Below are positions 29,241 to 37,375 of a stretch of 64,000 nucleotides of DNA, one piece after another; position 1 is the stretch's first letter, and every line of letters begins with the position of its first letter. This DNA is from Stigmatella aurantiaca DW4/3-1. GTDB lineage: Bacteria; Myxococcota; Myxococcia; Myxococcales; Myxococcaceae. The position numbers and the translations under genes are program-made. The stretch is taken from positions 9,008,893 through 9,072,892 of the forward strand of contig NC_014623.1 of the NCBI RefSeq assembly GCF_000165485.1, written 5' to 3'. The notes below the pieces were generated by a model that saw only the letters and a list, made by a program, of their open reading frames with translations, was not told the origin of the DNA and ran no database searches.

Positions 29241-29284
29241 GTCTTCAGTTGCGCACCCTACCTGGGACGTAGCATACCTGGGGC

Positions 29285-30946
29285 ATGAGCAGGCCCACAA
29301 CAGTCCAGGAGCAGGGGGCCGGGCCGGAGCCGAGACCGGAGCCCCCCGGCGAAGCCAGTGACATGGAGGCGGTGCGTGCGTACATGCGGCAGTTGCTGGA
29401 GGAGGGCCGAGGTGAGGAGGCCATCGAGTTGTTGCTGGGCCTTTTAGGAAGGCTGCGCGAGGAGCATTCCAGCACGGCGATGAGGCTGAAGGAGGCGTTG
29501 AGGCAACTGTACGGGCGCAGGAGTGAGAAGACCCCCGCCAGTTCCCTGCAACTGCTGCTGTCACTGCTCACCCAGCCGCCGCCTGGCCCGCCCGAGGCCG
29601 ACAGCGGAGCGCAAGCGCCTGCGGCGGCCCCAGCCGCCCCGCCGGAGCAGGCGCCGAAGAAGCCGCCCCGGCGTGTCCTGGCGCGCGGCGCCAAGGCGCT
29701 GCCGGCCCACCTGGAGCGGCGCGAGGTGCAGGTGGAGCCTTCTGCCGAAGAGTGTACGTGTCCTGAATGCGGTCAGCCCAGGAAGAGCATTGGCCAGGAA
29801 GTCAGCCAGCGGTTGGAATTGGAGCCCGCGCGCTTCTATGTGCGAGTGGAGAAGCGGCCCAAGCTGGCGTGTGCTCGCTGTAAGGAGGGTGTGGTGGCCG
29901 CCCCCGCGGGCGAGACGCCGCTGCCAGGAGCGTTGCCGGGCCCCGGCCTGCTGGCGCAGCTGTTGGTAGGCAAGTACCGAGACGGCCTACCGGTGCACCG
30001 CCAGCAGGCCATTTTCGATAAACGGTATGGGGTGAAGCTGCCGCCTTCCACCCTGGGCGACTGGGTGGCCGGTGCCAGCGACTTGCTGGTGCCCCTGGTG
30101 GCGCTGCTCAAGCGCCGAACGCTCAGTGACTTCCTGCTGCATACTGATGACACCGGGGTGCGAGTGCTGGACAAGGAGGACGCGCGTGGCGTCAAGCGCG
30201 GCCACCTCTGGCCTTACATCGGCCAGGGCGGCAATCTCTTCGTCGAGTACACACCGGATTGGAGTAGCCAGGGGCCCCAGGCGGTGCTGGCCAACTTCCA
30301 GGGCTATCTCGTGGTGGACGGCTACAAAGGCTACCAGGCGCTCTTCGGCCACGCTTCGCCTCGCACCGAGGTGGGATGTTGGATGCACGCCCGGCGTGGC
30401 TTCGAGCGTGCTCACCTGGCAGGTGACGCGCGTGGCAGCACAGTGCTGGCCCTCGTGCAGAAACTGTATGCCGTGGAACGCCAAGCCACCCAAGCCAGTC
30501 TGTCCTGCCAAGCCCGGCTGGCGCTGCGCTTGGAGAAGAGCGCTCCGGTCTGTCTCGAACTCTTCGGTTTGCTGACGGATTGGGCTCCTCACGTGCCCCC
30601 GAAAACGCCGCTGGGTAAGGCCATTGCCTATGCGCTCCACCGCTCTGTCCCCTTGGGCCGCTTCCTCGAGGATGGACGCGTGCCTCTGGACAATGGAGAG
30701 GCCGAACGGCTCATCAAGCTGATTGTCCTCGGCAGGAAGAACTGGCTCTTCCTGGGCAGCGACGCCGCAGGCCACCGCGCGGCGGCTGTCTATTCCCTGG
30801 TCCTCAGCTGCTATCGGCTGGAGATGGACCCCTGGGCTTACTTTCGCGACGTGTTGCCCAAACTCGGTGACACCCTCTTCCCCGCCTCTCGCATCGCGGA
30901 GCTCCTCCCCGAGGCGTGGGCACAGCAACCAGCTCAGCAGCGATAG
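29285..30946 (+). CDS. tnpC: IS66 transposase TnpC
   Basis: 553 residues from ATG 29285. The N-terminal leucine-zipper-like helix lies at about residues 20-85, a Pro/Ala linker follows, and a zinc-finger-type CTCPECGQP is near residue 158 with a second pair CARC near 196. The catalytic domain shows LPGALPGPGLLAQLLVGKYR, PPSTLGDWV, HTDDTGVRVLD, VVDGYKGYQAL, CWMHARRGF and the C-terminal LDNGEAERLIK...GRKNWLFLGS, all typical of DDE_Tnp_IS66. The protein is full length with no interruption. Confidence 0.95.
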   Translation: MSRPTTVQEQGAGPEPRPEPPGEASDMEAVRAYMRQLLEEGRGEEAIELLLGLLGRLREEHSSTAMRLKEALRQLYGRRSEKTPASSLQLLLSLLTQPPPGPPEADSGAQAPAAAPAAPPEQAPKKPPRRVLARGAKALPAHLERREVQVEPSAEECTCPECGQPRKSIGQEVSQRLELEPARFYVRVEKRPKLACARCKEGVVAAPAGETPLPGALPGPGLLAQLLVGKYRDGLPVHRQQAIFDKRYGVKLPPSTLGDWVAGASDLLVPLVALLKRRTLSDFLLHTDDTGVRVLDKEDARGVKRGHLWPYIGQGGNLFVEYTPDWSSQGPQAVLANFQGYLVVDGYKGYQALFGHASPRTEVGCWMHARRGFERAHLAGDARGSTVLALVQKLYAVERQATQASLSCQARLALRLEKSAPVCLELFGLLTDWAPHVPPKTPLGKAIAYALHRSVPLGRFLEDGRVPLDNGEAERLIKLIVLGRKNWLFLGSDAAGHRAAAVYSLVLSCYRLEMDPWAYFRDVLPKLGDTLFPASRIAELLPEAWAQQPAQQR

Positions 30947-31028
30947 GCTCGTCGACTCTCCTTCTCTCACCCTCCCTTCCTGCCACGCTCTTCGCCCTAC
31001 GACACCCTGGGTCGGAGCGGAGGCTTAC

Positions 31029-32410
31029 TTCGCGGCGCCATTCTGAGGGGGCGCCGCGCAGCCAATTCCGCCGCCGTTCTGAAAGGCGCCGCGCTGCCCG
31101 AACTGGGCGCGATGGCTGCCGTCCTGGCGCGCCCCCGGGGCCGAGCTGGGCGCCGCACCATGGCCCCGCGCGGCCAATTCCGCCGCCGTTCTGAAAGGCG
31201 CCGCGCTGCCATTCGCGCCGCCGTTCTGAAAGGCGCCGCGCCGCCATTCGCGCCGCCGTTCTGAAAGGCGCCGCGCTGCCCGCGCTGGGCGCGATGGCTG
31301 CCGTCCCGGCGCGCACCACGGGGCCGAGCTGGGCGCGGCGACGATTGGCGCCGCGCAGCCAATTCCGCCGCCGCTGCGAAAGGGCGCCGCGCTGCCCGCG
31401 CCGGGCGCGGCGACTTGGCGCCGGGTTGCATCTAGCGCGCTGCTCCACCTTCCCGCGTCGGAGCACTCCACCGGCCTAGCAAGCGAGCGGGGATGCAGGC
31501 GGGCTCCGTCTGCCAGTAGGCAAGCCGCGACGCGGGCAGGCATCACCGGGAGCCCCGGTGGCGTCGCTGGTGACGATCCCGAATTGGCGCCGTGGCGGCC
31601 CCGGTGGTGGCGTGGTGGGCGCCGGGGTGAGGCGTAGTGGGCTCCAATTGCGCCGGGGTGGGGCCGTCATGGGTTCCGGTGGTGCCGGGCGTGGAGCCGG
31701 GGTGGAGCCGGGGTGGCCCCGGCCGTGGCGCCGGGCGTGGCGCCGGGGTGGCCCCGGCCGTGGCGCCGGAAAACGTCGCGCAGAAGTCCCGCTGTCAGCC
31801 CCGCATCAGCGCCGTGCCCGCGACGCGGTCAACGATTCCGCCGCGCCGCACGGCGGTTGATCCGCCCGCGCGCATTGGCCCTTGGCTGCCCGTCTGCACG
31901 CTTGCCGATATGCTGTCACGTTTCGCCCGTGGCCTGGACACCCGCCGTTGCCCTGTGTCACTTCTGCCCGGCGGCTCGGAGGCGTGCTTGGGGGGCCTTC
32001 GTGGCGAGCGTCCAGGCCAACCATGTCGGACAATTTCGACGCGGGCCTCGTGGCCTCGTGGTGCGCGCGGAGACCTCGCGCGCGTGGCAAGCGTCCAGGC
32101 AGGCTGGACACGGGGCACATCGGACGTGCGCCTTGCGGTGCATGCTACGGGCCTCTTGGCGCGTCCAAGCGGCTGGACGCGGATCACGCGTCGACGCGCC
32201 TCGTGGAGCTAGGCAGGCCGGACGGGGGCCTCGCGGTGCTGGCTCGTGGTGCTGGCCCGTAGTGTGAGCGTCCAAGCCGGACATGTTGGATGCGTCGGAC
32301 GTGCCCTGCGATAAGCGCTGGGAACTCGTGGTGTGCGTCCGGGCCCGATGCGTCTGACGTGGGCCTCGTGGTGCGCGCTGGGGCTCGAGGCTCGCATTCA
32401 CGCCGGACAC
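31029..32410. repeat. Repeat array R4, right part, with several repeat families
   Basis: About 1.4 kb with no credible gene. 31040-31420 repeats AATTCCGCCGCCGTTCTGAA and GGCGCGATGGCTGCCGTC units. 31560-31790 is a GT/GC-rich minisatellite (GGAGCCGGGGT, GGCGCCGGG). 31680-31972 is a relative of 23480-23745. 31975-32410 carries degenerate units around GCGTCCAAGCCGGACATGTT and GACGTGGGCCTCGTGGTGCG. Before IS66 inserted, this and 28195-28445 formed one array of about 1.6 kb between the DUF5953 gene and hamA. Confidence 0.7.
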
Positions 32411-32483
32411 GGGCCTCGTGCGTAATTGAACCCGCCGCCTCCAGCGCTCAACACCCTCTAAGGAATGGCGGAAGGCCGAGTGC

Positions 32484-32499
32484 TGGCACGCATCGTGCC
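32484..32499 (+). promoter_or_regulatory. Dyad with sigma-54-like -24/-12 spacing upstream of hamA
   Basis: TGGCACGCATCGTGCC contains the perfect inverted repeat GGCACG-CAT-CGTGCC (32485-32499). It also approximates the sigma-54 consensus TGGCACG-N4-TTGC with one mismatch (GTGC), about 100 bp before ATG 32600. It could be an operator, a sigma-54 promoter, or chance in GC-rich DNA. Confidence 0.35.
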
Positions 32500-32599
32500 T
32501 TGCCTCGTTTGGATCCCGGCCGACATAGCGATAGAACGTCGATGACGCCAACGCGACGCTGGCCCAGTGGAAGCGCGCGCTGACCCAGGAGGTGGAGGG

Positions 32600-33793
32600 A
32601 TGACCACGAGCGCTGATGCGACGGGGGCCACTGCGACGCCCCCCACGTCGACGACCGATTCCGTAGGCGCCGCGCATGAATCCATCGAGGAAGCGCTGAA
32701 GCGCCTCGCGCGAGGCACGCCGACCGCCTTGGCCGGCCTTCTCCACGACGTCGAGAGTCATGTGACCGTCGATGGCACGCTGGTGACCGCGCACTGCCAT
32801 TGCCTGAAACTCGACGGTAACGGGCGGCCCCGCACCGAAGACCTCGTGAAAGTCATCGCCGAGCACGTCCTCGACTACGCCATCCCGAGGAGCCACATCC
32901 GCGAGGCGGCCGAGGAGCTCCAGCGAAGCCGATCGACGCAGAAGCTGGTCCGGCTCGTCGACGAAGCGAGAAGCCTGTTCACCGATCTTGAACAGAGCGG
33001 CGAGGGAGGAGAGCTTCTGCTGTTCGCCTTCGCGGAGAAAATTCTCCACCTCCCGCAGCTCATCTGCAAGATGAGCCTCAAGACCAACACCAGGATGCAT
33101 GTTCACGGTGCGGACGGACTTCACGCTGGGGTCGATCCCACGACGGGCAAGCTGCTCTTGTACTGGGGTGAGTCGAAGATCTACGGCGACGTCACCGGGG
33201 CCGTGCGCGAGTGCCTGGCATCCATCCGCCCGATGCTCGCCGAGTACTCCTCGGGCCAGAGGGACCTCCAGCTCCTCCAGAGGCATGCGGACCTCGACGA
33301 TCCGGCGCTCGAAGCGGCTCTCAAGAAGTACCTCGATCCCGATGCGGACGAATTCAACTCGTTAGAGTTCCGCGGGCTCTGCCTCGTCGGCTTCGACTGC
33401 GATGCGTATCCGACCGGTCCCTCGACCACGCAGCTCGCCGCCATGGCTAAGCAGATCGCAACGACGCTTCCGACGTGGAGGGGGCACGTCAAGAAGCGGC
33501 TCACCGAGGAGAAGCTCGATGCGTTCGCGATGCACTTCCTGTTCGTGCCGTTCCCGTCCGCTGACGGGTTCAGGCAGTTGCTCCGCGACAAGCTGGGCGT
33601 CTCCAAGCAGGCAATGCCTGCTGCCCCGACTGCAGTACCGAGCGCGCCCGTTTCAACGCCTGCTGTTGTTGCCGCCAAGGCTGCTAAGCCCACGCCCACC
33701 CGTAGAACCACTCCGGCGCCCGTTTCCGGCGTGACGACGCCGCGCAAGGCGCGCGCGACAAAGCCGAGGGGGACTCCCAGTGGCGCTGCGTGA
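32600..33793 (+). CDS. hamA: Hachiman anti-phage system protein HamA (DUF1837 nuclease)
   Basis: 397 residues from ATG 32600, preceded by GGAGGTGGAGGG. The core (about 30-330) fits DUF1837/HamA. KMSLKTNTRMHVHGADGLHA, then LLLYWGESKIYGD, supplies D172 and the ExK pair E191/K193, the PD-(D/E)xK nuclease residues of HamA; ALEAALKKYLDPD and CLVGFD follow. In Hachiman, HamA is a DNA nuclease held inactive by the helicase HamB until phage DNA damage releases it. Residues about 335-397 form a Pro/Ala/Thr/Lys-rich tail (TRRTTPAPVSGVTTPRKARA) that I do not recall from described HamA proteins. hamB starts 14 bp before the hamA stop. Confidence 0.88.
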   Translation: MTTSADATGATATPPTSTTDSVGAAHESIEEALKRLARGTPTALAGLLHDVESHVTVDGTLVTAHCHCLKLDGNGRPRTEDLVKVIAEHVLDYAIPRSHIREAAEELQRSRSTQKLVRLVDEARSLFTDLEQSGEGGELLLFAFAEKILHLPQLICKMSLKTNTRMHVHGADGLHAGVDPTTGKLLLYWGESKIYGDVTGAVRECLASIRPMLAEYSSGQRDLQLLQRHADLDDPALEAALKKYLDPDADEFNSLEFRGLCLVGFDCDAYPTGPSTTQLAAMAKQIATTLPTWRGHVKKRLTEEKLDAFAMHFLFVPFPSADGFRQLLRDKLGVSKQAMPAAPTAVPSAPVSTPAVVAAKAAKPTPTRRTTPAPVSGVTTPRKARATKPRGTPSGAA

Positions 33794-36407
33794 TCTCGGA
33801 CCTTGGCTCCTCGACGTTCCCGGCTTCCGGCGGCAGGCTGACAAGGTCCTTGTCGACGCCGCGTGCGGCGAGCTCGGTACGGACTTCGTCCGCCTCGATC
33901 AGCATCGCGACCTCGAGCACGACTGGCGGTACCTGCTACTCGCAGCGAGCGTACTGGCACAGTCGACGGACGGCCGCTGCCAGCTTGCTGCGCTGCGCAT
34001 CGCGCAGAGCTGCCTTTCGGGTGCGAATGCGACCGAGGTCCAGCGCGACTCCGCTGCTCTTGTTCTCGACGCACTGGCGAACCACCCAGCCATCAAGCTC
34101 GCGGAGAACCGGCAGCTTTTGAAGCCGTCCTTCGTGACGAGACTTCCCGGGGCGGCGCTCATCGAGTACACGCGGCGCTGGTACGAGAACTCCGTCGCGG
34201 TGCATGGCAACAAGCTGCTGCGGGTGAACCGCTTCCAGCGGAGGCTTTGGGACGAGGTTCGGAACCAAGGATGGATGTCGGTCTCGGCGCCGACGTCTGC
34301 CGGGAAGTCGTTCATCCTCGCCCGGTGGATCTGCGAACTGATGCGCACGTCGACGGTTGCGACGGTGGTGTACGTCGTTCCAACACGTGCGCTCATCAGC
34401 CAAGTGGAGCGCGACCTTCGAGATCTGTTCAAGGACGAGGGACTCCAGGACGTCTCCGTGTCGGCATTGCCGATCTTGAAAGCCGACTCCGATGCCGAGC
34501 CGGTACGTCGGCGGGTCTTTGTCTTCACGCAGGAGCGGCTTCACATCCTCCTCTCTGCGAAGCCCGACCTCGCGGTCCGGGCACTCATCGTCGACGAGGC
34601 TCACAAGGTTGGAGACCGCCAGCGCGGCGTGCTGCTCCAAGACGTGATCGAGCGCGTGAGCGCAGAGAACCCGGAGCTTCGCGTCCTGTTCGCCAGCCCG
34701 ATGACGAGCAATCCTGGGCTTCTGCTCGAGGATGCGGCGGGGGGCCCCGCCAACCCTGCGTTTGCTAGCGACGACGTGACGGTCGCGCAGAACCTGTTCT
34801 GGGTCAGCCAGCGTCCGCGCCGAACGACGGAGTGGGACGTGTCGCTCTGCGAGCGAAGCGAAACCATCGCGCTTGGCACCGTCTCGCTCAAGGCGAGCCC
34901 GACGCCGGCCAGCAAGCGCCTGCCCTTCGTCGCGCACGCGATCAGCGCAACGTCACCCGGCAACATCGTCTACGTCAATCGTGCCGCAGATGCCGAGACG
35001 GTTGCTGGACAGCTCTACGGCCTGATGGGTGTCGACTGCGAAGCCGAGGAGGGCGCCGCACTCAAGGAGTTGATCGAACTCGCGCAGCATGTCGTGCACA
35101 AGAAGTTCCTGCTCGCGACCTACCTGCGTCGAGGCGTGGCCTTCCACTATGGGAACATGCCTTTGCTCCTTCGCGAGGAGATTGAGCGTCTCTTCACCGA
35201 GGGCATCATCAAGTACTTGGTGTGCACGTCGACCCTGATCGAGGGGGTCAACATGGCGTGCCGTAACATCTTCATGCGTGGGCCGACGAAGGGGATCGGC
35301 AACCCGCTGTCCGCAGAGGACTTCTGGAACCTTGCCGGGCGTGCCGGCAGGTGGGGCAAGGAGTTCCAGGGCAACATCTTCTGCGTCGACGCCGACCGAA
35401 AGGAGATCTGGGGTGAGAACGGACCTCCACGTGAGCGAACGCGGCAGCCGATTCGTCGCACGACCGACGAGGTGCTTCGGATCGAAGTAGCTCCGCAGTT
35501 CGTGAAGTTCATCAAGGACGGTGCGCCGCTCGAGACGCTGAAGGAGCATCCTGAGTTCGAGCCGGTGTTCGCGTACCTCGCCGGTGTTCACGTGCGCTAC
35601 GGAGGCCTCCTCGAAGCGCGATGGGCGGGGCGCTACGACGAAACGATGCTCAGCGAGTTGGCCGCCGTCGTGGAGGAAGCCGTCGATGGACTGGCGATCG
35701 AGCACGACATCATCGTGAGGAACCCTGGCATCAGTCCGTTCGCTCTGGACGAACTCCTCAAGTACTTCCGCGAGCGAGAGGGTGACGTCGAAGAGCTCCT
35801 GCCGTCGGAGCCGTCGAGCAAGGACGCCGCCAAGGTGTACGCAGGGATCTTCGGGCGCCTTTGCAGGCGGGCTTGCCCCAAACTCGGTCCCGAGGGCCCG
35901 AGAGCCTTCGTGCTGGCGCTGCTCGTCACGCGGTGGATGTCGGGATTCCCACTCTCACGTCTGATCGATGACCGGCTCAAGAGGAAGGGCGACGACAAAG
36001 CAGCAGCAGAGATCAGGAACGTGATGAACGACGTCGAGCAAATCGCACGATTCGAGGCGCCGCGCGGTCTCAGCGCCTACTGCGACGTGCTCCGGCAGTT
36101 CCTGCGGGAGGTGGAGCGCGAGGATCTCATCGAGCGCATCCCGCCGTTCAACGTGTTTCTGGAGCTTGGTGTCAGCCTTCAAACGCAGATCGCTCTTATC
36201 GGCGTCGGCCTTTCGCGCACGTCAAGCGTGGCGCTGTCGGAGATCATCACCGAGGACAAGCTGACGGAGCCGCAGGTGCTCCAGTGGCTCCGTGACAACG
36301 AGGAACTGTGGCGCAACTTCCCGCTTCCCTCGCTGGTGAAGAAGGAGGTCGAACGCGTCCTGAATCAGCACAAGGAGCGAGCTGGCGTGAAGGAGGCCTC
36401 CTCGTGA
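33780..36407 (+). CDS. hamB: Hachiman anti-phage system helicase HamB (SF2)
   Basis: 875 residues from GTG 33780, overlapping hamA by 14 bp; GAGGGGG precedes the start. SF2 helicase motifs are present: APTSAGKSFI (motif I, about 170), VVPTRALI (Ia), VDEAHKVGD (motif II, about 271), ASPMTSN (III), YLVCTSTLIEGVNM (IV-V, about 485) and NLAGRAGRWG (VI, about 518). The remaining 300 residues are helical and without known enzymes. HamB monitors DNA ends or damage and restrains HamA in the known systems. All ATPase motifs are intact, so the pair is likely functional. Confidence 0.9.
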   Translation: MALRDLGPWLLDVPGFRRQADKVLVDAACGELGTDFVRLDQHRDLEHDWRYLLLAASVLAQSTDGRCQLAALRIAQSCLSGANATEVQRDSAALVLDALANHPAIKLAENRQLLKPSFVTRLPGAALIEYTRRWYENSVAVHGNKLLRVNRFQRRLWDEVRNQGWMSVSAPTSAGKSFILARWICELMRTSTVATVVYVVPTRALISQVERDLRDLFKDEGLQDVSVSALPILKADSDAEPVRRRVFVFTQERLHILLSAKPDLAVRALIVDEAHKVGDRQRGVLLQDVIERVSAENPELRVLFASPMTSNPGLLLEDAAGGPANPAFASDDVTVAQNLFWVSQRPRRTTEWDVSLCERSETIALGTVSLKASPTPASKRLPFVAHAISATSPGNIVYVNRAADAETVAGQLYGLMGVDCEAEEGAALKELIELAQHVVHKKFLLATYLRRGVAFHYGNMPLLLREEIERLFTEGIIKYLVCTSTLIEGVNMACRNIFMRGPTKGIGNPLSAEDFWNLAGRAGRWGKEFQGNIFCVDADRKEIWGENGPPRERTRQPIRRTTDEVLRIEVAPQFVKFIKDGAPLETLKEHPEFEPVFAYLAGVHVRYGGLLEARWAGRYDETMLSELAAVVEEAVDGLAIEHDIIVRNPGISPFALDELLKYFREREGDVEELLPSEPSSKDAAKVYAGIFGRLCRRACPKLGPEGPRAFVLALLVTRWMSGFPLSRLIDDRLKRKGDDKAAAEIRNVMNDVEQIARFEAPRGLSAYCDVLRQFLREVEREDLIERIPPFNVFLELGVSLQTQIALIGVGLSRTSSVALSEIITEDKLTEPQVLQWLRDNEELWRNFPLPSLVKKEVERVLNQHKERAGVKEASS

Positions 36408-36611
36408 CGAAGCGAGCGCGGCCTAGGCAGGCGTGTACCTCAAGGGGCTGCGCGGCTTCTCCACCCGCTTGGCTCACTGCTCGGGCGGCCCCCGCCTGCG
36501 GCTCTCCTCGGCACCTCCGCTCCAGCCCTCACCCTCCACATGGCCTCTATCCCGCCTATACGCATACGCTACGCCGATCCACGGCTTGCTCATGTCGTTT
36601 CCGTCTCCGGT

Positions 36612-36766
36612 TTGGTCCTTTTTTGGTCCCAAAAAACCGGATTTGGTCCCGAAAATGCGAGCGCAGACCCCGTTTTCAGAGGGCGGCGCCTTGAAAGCGG
36701 CGGGTTGCTCTGTGTGGAAGCGGCGGCAATCGAACCCACCGCTCTGAACATCCGGCGAGGGCGAGC
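36612..36766 (+). other. Attachment-site-like sequence A (TTTGGTCC repeats plus tRNA T-arm-like core)
   Basis: Downstream of hamB. TTTGGTCC occurs three times (36610-36650), including the hairpin TTTTTTGG-TC-CCAAAAAA. About 80 bp on comes GGAAGCGGCGGCAATCGAAC followed by CCACCGCTC, which on the minus strand looks like a degenerate tRNA T-arm (GGTTCGAT) and 3' acceptor strand. Site B at 39044-39168 repeats this layout in the same orientation with the same spacing. No intact tRNA can be folded. The rest of 36408-36641 holds nothing recognisable. Confidence 0.5.
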
Positions 36767-36821
36767 AGGAGTTGACCCGGTTTCATCGTGGTCCGCCCCG
36801 AAGCTACGCACCGCGAGTACC

Positions 36822-37157
36822 TCAACCGATGAAGATCCCGGCGATCTCGTGGGTGTCCACCGCACTGAGCCTCTCAAGGATGAAGTCGAGACGTTCCACA
36901 GTCGAAGCCTGCCTGGGAGCATCCGCGAGCGCGGTGCGCAGGCACCGGAGTTCCTCCACGACCGCAGGCAGGTCTTCAACATCCACGGAGGTCCCCGTGA
37001 GGAAAAGCGGCAGCCACTGCAGGCCAAGCTCTTTCGACGCTGGCACCCACTCGCTGCTGTATGCCCCCTGCGTTGCCAGAGGAAGGTAGAGCTCTTCTCG
37101 ACTCGACTCTTTGAACTCGATGAGGATCGCCACGGACATGCTTAACTCCTCGCTCAA
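36822..37157 (-). CDS. Small protein of unknown function, second candidate immunity gene
   Basis: 111 residues from ATG 37157 (ATG 37139 is possible). The sequence SVAILIEFKESSREELYLPL, then GLQWLPLFLTGTSVDVEDL and VERLDFILERLSAVD is acidic and has no signal peptide; I recognise no family. Its start overlaps the stop of the 73-aa gene (ATGA), so it is the last gene of a three-gene unit led by the nuclease effector candidate. Small acidic cytoplasmic proteins at this position are usually immunity proteins. Confidence 0.6.
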   Translation of the reverse strand: MSEELSMSVAILIEFKESSREELYLPLATQGAYSSEWVPASKELGLQWLPLFLTGTSVDVEDLPAVVEELRCLRTALADAPRQASTVERLDFILERLSAVDTHEIAGIFIG

Positions 37158-37375
37158 CGGCTTCCCTGATCGAGCAAAACCTCATCGGGTAGAGGCGGCA
37201 GGAGGATGTTCACGCCGAAACGAGCCTCGAAGCTCCACCCTGGGTACTGCTGTCGGAGTTTTACCAGCACCGCCGAAACCGCTGTTCGCAAGCTCGGGGT
37301 GTTGCCATCGATGTGGAATTCAAAGCGCCGGATGCCTCTGATCTCTTGAATGGGGGGGTACATTCTGCGAGCCAC
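37154..37375 (-). CDS. Small protein of unknown function, first candidate immunity gene
   Basis: 73 residues from ATG 37375, or 69 from ATG 37363. It overlaps the 3' end of the effector gene by 44-56 bp in another frame and is followed directly by the 111-aa gene. RGIRRFEFHIDGNTPSLRTA with VSAVLVKLRQQYPGW has alternating hydrophobic positions of a small alpha/beta protein. No family was recognised. The overlap could instead mark a frameshifted effector C-terminus, but the effector frame is open to its own stop. Confidence 0.55.
   Translation of the reverse strand: MARRMYPPIQEIRGIRRFEFHIDGNTPSLRTAVSAVLVKLRQQYPGWSFEARFGVNILLPPLPDEVLLDQGSR

Larger units (their letters stand above)
28446..31028 (+). 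mobile_element. IS66-family insertion sequence, complete, with 8-bp target duplication
   Basis: Perfect terminal inverted repeats GTAAGCCTCCGCTCC (28446-28460) and GGAGCGGAGGCTTAC (31014-31028) bound tnpA, tnpB and tnpC. The 8-bp direct duplication TTCGCGGC flanks it at 28438-28445 and 31029-31036, as expected for IS66. All three genes are open, so the element appears intact and its insertion relatively recent. It sits inside repeat array R4. Confidence 0.93.

Noticed and set aside
36700-36766. Complete tRNA genes at 36.7 and 39.1 kb
   Set aside because: Only a T-arm and acceptor-like 3' end are visible; no D-arm, anticodon arm or pairing 5' acceptor could be found.
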